Of a stretch of 64,000 nucleotides of DNA, positions 1 to 9,051 are shown piece after piece. A program made the translations under genes and the position numbers. The stretch is taken from the NCBI GenBank assembly GCA_014529385.2, contig CM043971.1, positions 92,179,340 to 92,243,339 of the forward strand. The letters are read 5' to 3'. Below the pieces are notes generated by a model. That model worked only from the letters and a program-made list of their open reading frames with translations. It was not told the origin of the DNA and made no database searches. This DNA is from Adiantum capillus-veneris. Its lineage: Eukaryota; Streptophyta; Polypodiopsida; Polypodiales; Pteridaceae. Each line of letters starts with the position of its first letter. Positions within the stretch are counted from its first letter, which is position 1.

Positions 1-520
1 TGAGCACATACTTCAAGAGTAAAGTGAGTTTTGAAATGCTTTAAGTTCAAAAGAGGTCCAGAAATGCTTGTCAAATGGGAAAATTTTGTTAGGTCTATTA
101 GGATGATCAATGGAGCTCCGATATTAGTGAAACTCGACAGGTAGGTAGCCATGGGGGTAAAATTCATTCTCAAAGCATCAAATCAACTAGAACCAATCCA
201 CATTAACCACAGCAATCAATCCAATTAGGCTCCAAGAAAGCGATATGACAAAAGTCGGTAAAATTGGACCATAAACAGAGAAATTGGGTAAACTTAGGAA
301 AAATAGATCCAAATTTGAAAACATTCAATCACTGTACTAGGATAGGCTATAGGAACATGTCCCTAAAGCTTCACCTCAAAATTTGTTCCAACATGGATCT
401 TTCTGACCCTCATTTGACCTTGAAACACTTTGACCTAGTCCGTGTAGTTGCCCTAAACACAATGGTGAAATTTCGTCAAATTTGGAATTGTTTTGACTTT
501 TCAGCACTTTTTGAATCAGG

Positions 521-696
521 TAAAGGGCCTAAACACTGACTGAGTTTTTGATAGCAAGATTCCTCGCAGAAAACCTCAAAAAGAATGGAAGCTTCACCCT
601 ATGAGGTCGGTTTAAGGGCCTAAACAACTTAGTTTTTGATAGCAAGATGCCTCGCAGAAAACCTTAAAAAGAATGGAAGCTTCACCCTATGAGGTC
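521..696. repeat. two-copy tandem duplication, period about 90 bp
   Basis: Two adjacent copies (about 521-608 and 612-696) share a block that begins GGGCCTAAACA, runs through TTTTTGATAGCAAGAT and ends TTCACCCTATGAGGTC. They differ by a few substitutions and a short indel. The copies lie just upstream of the unrecognised coding relic and carry no open frame of their own. This is a local duplication, not a recognised element. Confidence 0.85.
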
Positions 697-733
697 ATGG
701 GCATTTCTTCAAACAAGAAAGCCCATGTGACAA

Positions 734-2086
734 ATGAGGAGTTGGGCCAAATTCCGGCAACATTTTCATCGGCAAATTTCAAGCGACAGATGGGACGAAA
801 GTGAAAACAACAATCTTTCCAAAAGAATTATGGACCTTGCATCAAAAGTGGGAAGTAATGGATGGGTCCCGATGCTTGCAACAATTAGACAGTTTTTTCT
901 GGCTACCAACACGGGGCACAGACTTCCAGAAAGCCCACAAGTTGATGAACTCCATCCACAATGGAGAAGTGACCCTTACAATTAAGGATGGAGCAAGCAC
1001 TAATGGTCTAATCAGCCAAGCCCTCCATCTATCGGCAGGGAGCCACAACCTCCTCCATAAGATAAAGGTGGTGGAAAATGACAAAGCTTTTGTAAAGCAG
1101 CAAGGACACAAGCTCACGTATGAGGATCTCATATATTCAAAAAAAGAGTTGCCCCTCAAGCTCATCTCCGAACACTTGAAAGTGCAGAAGCCACCAAGAT
1201 TTTAGAGCCTAACCTCCATGTAGCAGTATTCATGGCCATCAATTTGGCAGAAAGGAGGGTCATAAGGTGCAACCTTGGGAATAATATTCTAGAGAACTTG
1301 GTCGAAGCAAACCTGAAGAGAAGTGACCACAACAAAGTGTACTTGAATGCAAGACTAGTGCTCACAAGGATTTTATACCAAGCACTGGGTATGATCGATG
1401 AGTTGCTAGAAGCAGAGTCACAGTTGAATCTCTTGCATAGAGCAAATCAGGCAATGAGGTCAATGGGAAGCTCGTCGACCACACCAACAAAAGAAGGACA
1501 AGGGGCCAAAGCTCGAGGGAAAAGAAATTAGATAGGAAAGCCACCAAATCTGATTTTGAGTTGGATGGAGAGATTAGAACCAAGGATGATATCCCATTAG
1601 AGTACCAGTCCACGGAATAAGAGGAAGACATCATCGCCCCTCTAATAAAAAAAGAACACAATCTACTGATCAAATCCCAAAATCTCAAGTTCAAAGATCA
1701 ATGGAAGAAGTCCAAGGACTCCGGAGGGAACGACTAGCAAAGCTAGAGCTGAGAAGAAAAAGATGGATGAAGCTAAACAAAGGCAACCACCCTCTAAATA
1801 TGATACAAATGACATTGAGCTTGATCAAAAGCTCGAGAAAATCAAGGAAGAAAGATGCCAAAAAGTGACCGTTGAAGTCCAAATGGCGGGATCATGATTG
1901 AAGATACATGATGTATTGAAGAGGAAGGCTGACCATAGAGAGGAGGAGGATTCAAAGAGACAAAAATTGGATGATCTAGAATTTTCGCTAGACTCACCAA
2001 GAAGCCAACAATCCATGCAAAGGGATTCTTCAAAAGAAACGGCTACCACAACCAGGCAAGAGGAGAAGAAATCAGAGACAGAGTAA
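734..2086 (+). pseudogene. unrecognised multi-frame coding relic, possibly a gag-like or plant transposon protein
   Basis: Protein-like sequence continues for about 1.3 kb across changing frames. The stretch at 801-1205 contains VTLTIKDGASTNGLISQAL and then GHKLTYEDLIYSKKELPLKL. The next, at 1232-1531, contains RCNLGNNILENLVEANLKRS and ARLVLTRILYQALGMIDELL. The 3' part (about 1540-2086) is rich in Lys, Glu, Asp and Ser and ends in a charged KRKADHREEEDSKRQKLDD segment that looks coiled-coil or nuclear. At least two frameshifts and several stops separate the parts. I do not recognise the family. The order globular part then charged low-complexity tail could suit a transposon-encoded protein or a retrogene. 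Coding character is seen; identity is unknown. Confidence 0.5.
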
Positions 2087-2519
2087 CATGTCTCACCCTG
2101 TGAACCAATCAAGCTCCAAAAGATTCTTTGCACACTAATGTCCAAAGTTGCATACCATGCACAGTTGAGTTCTGTTGCAAATAGTGAATCTCTCTCTCTC
2201 TCTCTGCTAAAGCTTTGAGCTTTAGCTCAAGCCGAAGCTCGCACACGCATCGAGGCATATCGAGAAGGCGTCGTGGCTTTAATACCACTTGTAAGTGCTA
2301 TGCAAGAGTATGTGTGGGAGTGCGATGCGGTGCAGTGCAGCAAGAGATAGTGTTTGGTGGAGCTCTTAGTGAGAAGATTGCTCACCGCTCCTTATTCTTC
2401 CATATATGCAAAGAATAAGAGATGTGGTTAGTAACGATGGGCGGCCGACCACTTGGCATGAATCCCAACAATCACAATGTCATTGTCATTGTTCTTTCCA
2501 TTAGCGACAACTTGGAGAG

Positions 2520-2659
2520 GGAGGACAACACATCTACATAGAGGTTCCCAACATTCAACAATTTTTAAAGCATGTCAACTTGGGACTTCTATATTTTTCC
2601 TTGACACGCTTGAAAAATCGTTGAATGTTGGGAACCGCTATGGAGATGTGTTGTCCTCC
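2520..2659. ncRNA. 59-bp foldback hairpin with 22-nt loop (miRNA-precursor-like or tiny MITE)
   Basis: The left arm 2520-2578 and right arm 2601-2659 are reverse complements with only about five mismatches over 59 positions, around a loop at 2579-2600. In a minus-strand transcript some of the mismatches become G-U wobbles. Length, loop size and near-perfect pairing match plant MIRNA foldbacks or a very small MITE. No coding frame explains it. Expression is unknown, so the RNA call is inference; the inverted repeat itself is certain. Confidence 0.5.
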
Positions 2660-3100
2660 TCTTTAGAGTTAGTTTCTAAAATTTTAACATAAACACAAAC
2701 TGAAAAAAGCCCCTTGAAAAGAGAAATCCAAATATATATATTCAGAAGTCAAATTGGCATTGATTTGCAAAATCCTCCTCAAAATTATCTTTTTTTTGTT
2801 GAGTGCACTTAAACTAGTACATTCACCATATGTAGAGAAGAAAATCTTTTGACTTTCCATTGCTAAAAAGGCTTTTCATTGTCCTAAGAAAATGATATCA
2901 AATTGAGAGGTTGCAAGAAAGAAAGACAATAGGTCTTGGATGATCATTGCCCTTGATAGCCTAAAAGGCAACCTAATAATGGGATCAAATCCAAGCACAT
3001 GAGTAGTATCATACAGTCTACCTATACCTATATAACAAAGACATAGAAGTGTGATATAGGAGTCCTAGAAGCCTAAGAAACATCCTCATAATCATTGAAC
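2660..3100. other. AT-rich intergenic stretch, nothing recognised
   Basis: No open frame of note, no RNA gene and no repeat structure was recognised between the foldback and the Gypsy element. The last five bases (TGAAC, 3096-3100) are the left target-site duplication of the Gypsy element. Confidence 0.6.
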
Positions 3101-3223
3101 TGAAAGGGCGGTGGTAATGCATGTGCTAGCCTCCACCCAACTGTGCTATCTTATAGCCTCCCCCTAGCGTACACACTATCCGGCCGTGCCGGTGGCCTTG
3201 TCCATAGGACCCATGTCCTTACA
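3101..3223 (-). repeat. 3' LTR of Gypsy-1 (123 bp)
   Basis: Direct repeat of 8726-8848, beginning TGAAAGGGCGGTGG and ending ATGTCCTTACA. Unusually short for a Gypsy LTR. As the element is on the minus strand, this copy is the 3' LTR. Confidence 0.95.
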
Positions 3224-3226
3224 TTA

Positions 3227-3236
3227 GACCCCCCTT
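3227..3236 (-). promoter_or_regulatory. polypurine tract of Gypsy-1
   Basis: On the minus strand the sequence next to the 3' LTR reads AAGGGGGGTC, the expected plus-strand DNA primer. It overlaps the last codons of the integrase reading frame. Confidence 0.8.
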
Positions 3237-4511
3237 GGAGAATCGTTTTCGTCCTTGAAAATGAACGTAGGAAAACGTTTCTTAAGTGTGGAGACATTCT
3301 CCCATGTAGAACCTTCTTCAGGTCTATCTAGTCATTTTACCAACACCCGTCGTCTGACATGATGTCTGGTGCGAAGCTCATGAGAATCCAAAATCTTTTC
3401 GGGCTCATGAGAAATGTTTGGTTGTTTGATAAGGTCAACTAACACACCTGTGTCAATGGCGTTATCATTATGTCCTAGCTGTTTTCGTAAACGACTAACA
3501 TGAAAAACAGGATGAACTCGTGAGTGCTCTGGGAGAGCTAACTTATAGGCCACTTGACCTATACGTCTGAGAATGATAAACGGTCCACAATAGTGTGGTG
3601 AAATTTTAGCAACTTTTCCCGTCTTCAGACTTTCTGAATGCTCCAGAACTTTGAGGAAAACCTTTTCTCCTTCTTCGAAAGTAGCAAGACGACGATGCTC
3701 ATCTGCGTACTTCTTATATCGATCTTGAGCTTGCTTAACATTCTGTCGAGAAACTCGAAGCATGTCAAAATGGTCTTGGAGAAAATCCTTCGCTTGTTGT
3801 ATCTTCTCCTTAGCCAACCCCACCGTAACGGGTGATCTAGATTGAAATCCATATAAAAGCATAAATGGACTAAACCCTGTAGTCACATGCTTTGAACTAT
3901 TATAAGCAATTTCCAATATAGGTAAGTAGTCTTCCCAATTGATTTGCTTCTTGCTAACGTACGCTTGTAGTATATCCTCTAGCACTTAATTAACTCTTTC
4001 TATTTGACCATCCGTTTCTGGATGATCAGTTGTACTTAGATTAAGTAAATTTAGTTTCCAACTTTTGGAACACAGCTCTCCAGAAGTGATTATCGAACTT
4101 TCAATCTTTGTCACTAATGATACTACTTGGAAGACCGTAGAGTTTATATATATGCTCTACAAATAGACGTGCTAATTTCGGTGTCTTAACCGTAGTCTTA
4201 GTGGGAATGAATCGACCCATCTTTGTGAGACGGTTTACAATTACCCAAATGGCATCATGGCCACGATTTGTAGTAGGTAGTCCTACTACAAAATCCATAG
4301 AGATACTCTCTCACTTACCTTGTGGTATCTCTAAAGGATGTAAAAGACCACTTACCTTGAGGCGCTCTGCCTTATTAACTTGGTGTAAGCCCGGCCAATA
4401 AAATTGCCATCGAACTAAGGCATACGTCTTACGAGTACCTGGATGACCAGCACTTGGACTATCGTGACACTCAAATAAGATTTGGCGCCTAGTGTCTGAG
4501 TCCTTTGGCAC
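3230..4511 (-). pseudogene. Gypsy-1 integrase with chromodomain-like C-terminus, broken
   Basis: Integrase inserts the cDNA into the genome. The N-terminal HHCC zinc-binding part is seen near 4311-4511 (ECHDSPSAGHPGTRKTY). The catalytic core starts with MDFVVGLP near 4298 and continues to a GLPSSIISDKD segment at 4101. A frameshift near 4050 and a stop at the Gln before VLEDILQAYV follow. The C-terminal part (3332-3985) carries the GPFIILRRIGQVAYKLALP and HPVFHVSRL motifs typical of the family. It then breaks at a TGA where LVKW is expected (a Trp codon lost) and continues in frame with LDRPEEGSTWENVSTLKK, a chromodomain-like tail, to about 3230. Dead as a protein; family assignment is firm. 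Confidence 0.9.
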
Positions 4512-5367
4512 ACATACTCTACCTTTGTGGAGTAAGTAGCCATCATCAATGGGAAATTTCTTTCATCTCTTAAGCTCTTCCTGAGTAGGGGTGGAGCTCT
4601 GTGTGTTGGAGTTTCTATCTACGTGTGCAAAGACATGTTGATCTGGCTGTTCAGAGACATGTGAGTGTGAGGGATCCCTTTTTAAAACTGCACTCCACAC
4701 TTTAGCATATGATTGATCTTGTGTACACTTGCCACATAATGACTCTAAAAATCCACACTTTAGTTCCGTGAAAGCAAGTGAATTAATCTGAGGCATCCGA
4801 CTTAGTGCATCCGCTACTACATTATATCACGCCTTGCGATATCGTAGATTACAATCATAATCTTGAAGGATTTCTGTCCATCTAGCTTTATGGCCCTTCA
4901 AGTCTGTTTGAGTAGTAAACCATTTGATACTTCATGGTCAAAAACTACTTTAAACTCGGCACCATACAAATAGTGTTGCCACTTTCGTAAAGCGTGAATT
5001 ATGGCATAGAGATCTCTCTCATAAACGGAATAATTCTGTTGAGCTCTATCTAACTTTTTACTTTCAAAGGCTATAAGTCTTCCCTCCTAGAGAGGTACCG
5101 CACCAATGGCTTTATCACTAGCATCAGTCTCTACCACAAACGGCTTAAGTGGGTCGACGATTGCTAGGATGGGAGCAGTGGCTATAGCAACCTTGAGCTG
5201 TTCGAAATTGCGTTTTTGGGCTTCTTCCCAAGAAAAGGTCTTACCTTTTGCTTTAAGTTGATCCGTCATAGGAATAGCGATTTTGGCATAGTCAGGATAT
5301 ACTGTCGATAAAATCCAGCCATGCCTAAGAATATTTGAATCTCCTCAACCGTGTTGAGATGTGGCCA
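4512..5367 (-). pseudogene. Gypsy-1 RNase H and connection region, broken
   Basis: RNase H removes the RNA strand during reverse transcription. Directly after the RT the frame continues with FLGMAGFYR, then shifts near 5300 to give YAKIAIPMTDQLKAKGK. The segment 5087-5269 contains FEQLKVAIATAPILAIVDP and FVVETDASDKAIGAV, the first RNase H Asp region. Between about 4800 and 5080 the frame is interrupted several times but still encodes RNase H-like pieces. The part at 4563-4796 is the linker to integrase. Confidence 0.85.
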
Positions 5368-6045
5368 TCAAAGAATTACAGCGACCTTTTCAGTGTCCAT
5401 CTTGATGCCAGAATAAGAGATCACATGACCGAGGTAATGTATCTCTGTTTTAAAGAAATCGCAATTGCTTTGCTTAGCATACATCGCGTGAACTTGTAGT
5501 TGTTCAAACACTAATCGTAAGTATTCTATGTGTTCATCTTCAGTCTTACTGTAAATGAGAATGTCATCAAGGAAAAACATAACAAATTTTCCAATATAGT
5601 AATGTAAGACACTATCCATGAGTGTCATAGATGTAGCTGGAGCATTGGTTAGACCAAAAGGCATAACCAAAAATTCAAAATGCTCGAACTGTGTTCTAAA
5701 GGCAGTTTTGGAGATATCTTGTAAAAGGATACGCACCTGGTGGTATCCTGAACGAAGATCTATCTTTGTATAGTATATTGCCCCATGGATTTGATCAAAC
5801 AACTCATCTACTCTTGGCAGAGGATACTTGTTCTTGATGGTTATGGCGTTTAATCCGTGATAATCTACGCACGTGCGCATAGTACCATCTTTGTTTTTTA
5901 CCAATAGAATTGGTGATGCCCAAGGCAAAGTGCTAGGTCTAATGAAACCACGGGCGAGGTAGTCAGCCAACTGACTCTCAACCTCCTTGGCTTCTTTAGC
6001 ACTCATACGATAAGGTGGTTTACTCATCGGTTTAGTGCCTGGCAA
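5368..6045 (-). pseudogene. Gypsy-1 reverse transcriptase domain
   Basis: A 225-residue open segment holds the whole RT palm: PPYRMSAKEAKEVESQL, LLVKNKDGTMRTCVDY, the KIDLRSGYHQVRI block, the FEFLVMPFGLTNAPA block and the catalytic FLDDILIYS box. The usual start of this region (GLPPTRDVQH...LPGTKP) is present upstream but cut by stops at 6094-6096 and 6061-6063. The downstream stop at 5368-5370 interrupts the run into RNase H. The polymerase core itself has no missing catalytic residue that I can see. Confidence 0.93.
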
Positions 6046-6735
6046 GACATCTATGCCATGCTACACATCACGTGTAGGGGGTAAACCCGGTGGTTAAGCA
6101 CTTGAGAACACATCACTATACTCCGTGAGTAAGTGAGTCAACTTTTGTCGTGCAAAAGGAGAAAGTAAATTAGAGTTATGCTGGGATGGAGAATCTTGTA
6201 ATTCCTGTAATGTTTGTTTTACAACAGTCGCACGTTGCTCTATAGAATTAAAATTGAGAGAACTTTGCTCGTTAGATTCGTTAACACTTTGTTCATCAGT
6301 AGAATTCATTGCACTTTGCATACCATTACTAGAATTCATCGTACTTTGCTCTTAAGAATTCACAAGACTTGGAGACAAGCAGTAACACAAAAAGACTTCA
6401 TCTATTAAATCTGCTTTTTGCAAAATAGAAAGCTTGGCTGTAAATATAAGAGGTGCATATGGTATATTTTTCTCATGAAGCAAAAGCACATGTTTACCAT
6501 TGGCCATAAAGGATAAGGAGTTGTGTTCATAACTAGTGTGCAATGTGTTTCCTAAACCATGCAGCCACTCCCGTCCTAAAACTACATGAGCATGGTCCAT
6601 GTTCATAACTTAATAGTCAAGGGTCATCGTATGATCTTGAACAATAAGCTCAACCCCTTGAACTACTGTGTCCCATACTTCTTTATCATTCCCAGACATC
6701 TGCTCCACCACATACTTGTGAGAGCAGGGAGTCTA
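6046..6735 (-). pseudogene. Gypsy-1 protease C-terminus and PR-RT linker, broken
   Basis: The frame runs on from the protease through stops at 6733-6735, 6610-6612, 6352-6354, 6094-6096 and 6061-6063. In between it keeps family sequence such as HVVLGREWLHGLGNTLH, the end of the aspartic protease fold. The Asn/Ser/Gln-rich linker (about 6094-6350) is low complexity. All stops are in the same frame, so the region decayed by point mutation rather than by rearrangement. Confidence 0.85.
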
Positions 6736-8040
6736 TGTAAGCTTCAATTTCTTGACTAGCTTATAGTTCAAGAAGTTATGAGTTGCACCAGCATCCACTA
6801 AAATACGAACACGTTGTCCGTTAATAGTGCCATACATGCGAATCAAATCATGGGGGCCAAAGGTGTGCTGCCACATTGAAGCAGACACACAACACTTGTG
6901 ATTTTCTTCCATATGAAGAACCTCTACAACACAACATTTAGGAAATGAATCTAATGTGAGGCGTTGCACTGTGTGCATGGCCTTTTCTTTGCCTTGCAAA
7001 AGAGGACAATCTTTCTTGTTATGTTGGTCCGAAAGACATCTAAAACACAAATTGTGTTTCTTCGCACGCTCAAAATCGGTAGTGCTGAGAGACCCACGTG
7101 GAGTATCTCGTGAGTGCTTAGGTTTCCTAGCCTCTTGTGGGAGTGGAGAGGTAGATTGTCTCTTATTCCTCTTGGAACGTGTGGGAGATCTACCTCGCCA
7201 TTGGCTCTTAGCCACATTGCTCTTAGCAAAATTATTCTTAGTGTAGGGAATATTTCCTTTCCTCTCTTGGCCATCATCATATCTTTGGGCATCACTGATG
7301 GCTTCTTCCAAAGTTTTTGGATGTTGGGTCTTGACATGAAGACAACAGTCTTTTTCAAGACCCCTATTAAAACCCCGTATCTTTTGGAATTCATCTAGAC
7401 CTTCTAGTTTTAATATGATTTCCCGATACTTTAAAAGGTACTGTGTGAGAGAGAGGCCAGACATGCGGCATGCATCCCATGCTCACCAATTCTTATCTTC
7501 TTCACTGGAGTCCAAAAACTCTTTGGAGAAAGAAGCTTGAAACGTAGCCCAAGACAAAGGACAAGAATCTATTGGAAATGTCATCCACCACTTATAGGCT
7601 TTGCCTTTAAGAGATAGACTTGTTTCCACAGCCGTCTTTATATCCGGGGTGTGTCTCAATCGATGAATATCACTCCATTTGTGTAAGAACGTATTGAGCG
7701 CATCCTTGTTGCGCTCACGCTCTTTCTCGTGAAATTTAAGAATGGTGATATTCTTAAGTAATGCATTGCTACATTCTGCATCTTTTGCAGCATTTGTCTC
7801 TTGGACTCCTTGAGTCGTGCGAGCTTGGTTCCCTTGAACCGTGCCACTTGTGGCTCCTTGAGTCGTATGTGAATTCATAAATTTCACAAGTAACTCCGTA
7901 AGATTGGTAACATTTGCATTAAGTGCAAAGAGGTTGCGTTCAAGTACGCTTTGGTGATTTTCCAAAGTCTTGAAAGCAGCCACATCTACAAGGCCATGAT
8001 CTCCTAGATCATCGTCATCATGCATATTAGTGTCAGTCAC
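6736..8040 (-). pseudogene. Gypsy-1 gag with zinc knuckle and protease active site
   Basis: Gag packages the RNA in virus-like particles. The start is the Met at 8040. A retrotransposon gag domain follows (SLKGKAYKWWMTFP, WATFQASFSKEFLD). A TGA at 7483-7485 interrupts the frame, which resumes with CRMSGLSLTQYLLKYREIIL and ends in a CCHC knuckle CFRCLSDQHNKKDCPLL. The aspartic protease active site reads ILVDAGATHNFL: the usual D-S/T-G is D-A-G. That Ser-to-Ala change could impair catalysis, although DAG also occurs in some plant elements. The whole is one gag-pol frame. Confidence 0.9.
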
Positions 8041-8712
8041 ACCGTGGTGCCCTGATTTTGATCTACGTGCTCAAAATCTAACGTGAAATTGAAGTCTTTG
8101 TGTTTTGTATGCTCCGCGATTTGCGTTGCATGCGACCTCGCCTTGCGGAAATTTGAGCGCTTCACTTGTCGTTTGTTGTAAGAGCACCTTTATTGATTTT
8201 TCAAAAAAACCCGTCGTGTTTGTGAAGGCTTTTGTTCACTTTGAAGCTACCTCCTTGAGGAAAAAAGAGTTTTTGGAGGAAAACTTGCCTTCCTCCAAGA
8301 AGTGATCAAAAGGAAAGGTGAAGGTACTTCCTTGAAGTTTGAAGCTTTTCCTCTCCTTCTAGTTTTCCTTTCAACACAAGTAGGCTATCTTTCCTTGTTA
8401 TACACAACAAGGGTCAATAGCTTGATAGTAAAGTGTTGGCCTCTCACCCTCATGGGGTGGGTTCAACCCTCCTTCATGCAAGGGTGCGCATCCAACGGCG
8501 CCAACCAAAGCCTTCGGAGCCTCGGTGCCGTCGAGTTTGCCTTGGTCGCCTGCCTTAGTTGGGCATAGCTGTCTATCTACACGTTGCACACAAGAAAGCG
8601 TACCCCTATCTTCTTTTGCTTCACAGTAGAGACGTCGCTGTCTGCAGAACGTGGGAGAGAAGCAGAACGCCACACACGCATGCAACCCGCTTTTCGACTC
8701 CTCCCAAAAATA
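8041..8712 (-). other. Gypsy-1 5' leader
   Basis: About 670 bp between the primer-binding site and the gag start, with no long open frame on the element strand. This is the normal untranslated leader and packaging region. Nothing further was recognised. Confidence 0.7.
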
Positions 8713-8724
8713 GCTCGGATACCA
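8713..8724 (-). promoter_or_regulatory. primer-binding site of Gypsy-1
   Basis: The minus strand reads TGGTATCCGAGC directly inside the 5' LTR. It differs at one position from TGGTATCAGAGC, which matches the 3' end of plant initiator tRNA-Met. Confidence 0.85.
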
Positions 8725-8725
8725 G

Positions 8726-8848
8726 TGAAAGGGCGGTGGTAATGCGTGTGCTAGTATCCACCCAACCGTGCTATCTTATAGCCTCCCCCTAGCGTAAACA
8801 TTGTCCGGCCGTGCCGGTGACCTTGCCCATAGGACCCATGTCCTTACA
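8726..8848 (-). repeat. 5' LTR of Gypsy-1 (123 bp)
   Basis: Direct repeat of 3101-3223 with about nine substitutions and no indel. It is followed by the target duplication TGAAC. Confidence 0.95.
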
Positions 8849-8996
8849 TGAACATAAGAAAATTTCATCTCTTCTTAACTACAATCTCCTCCAATGCATT
8901 CCTTCACCACCTTGATCATATATGCTCTCCACCTCTTGTTGCTATGTTATCCTACACAAAAACAATGCGCTTGAACATAGTCATTGTCAACATGCC

Positions 8997-9000
<4 letters not shown>

Positions 9001-9048
<48 letters not shown>
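9001..9048. repeat. CT microsatellite (24 units)
   Basis: Uninterrupted CT dinucleotides. The first of many long CT/GA tracts in the window. Confidence 0.98.

Positions 9049-9051
<3 letters not shown>

Larger units (their letters stand above)
3101..8848 (-). mobile_element. complete Ty3/Gypsy LTR retrotransposon (Gypsy-1), inactivated
   Basis: Both ends are defined by 123-bp direct repeats that start TG and end CA, flanked by a perfect 5-bp target duplication TGAAC at 3096-3100 and 8849-8853. Inside the right LTR is a primer-binding site close to the initiator tRNA-Met complement. Inside the left LTR is a G-rich polypurine tract, so the element reads on the minus strand. Gene order is gag, zinc knuckle, protease, reverse transcriptase, RNase H, integrase and a chromodomain-like tail, as in chromoviruses. 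The two LTRs differ at about 9 of 123 positions, so this is not a recent insertion. Multiple in-frame stops and at least two frameshifts make it non-autonomous. Confidence 0.95.

Noticed and set aside
2278-2300. Possible LTR/primer-site relic (minus strand TGGTATTAAAGCC)
   Set aside because: It resembles the tRNA-Met primer site with several mismatches, but I found no second LTR and the nearby coding relic is on the other strand.
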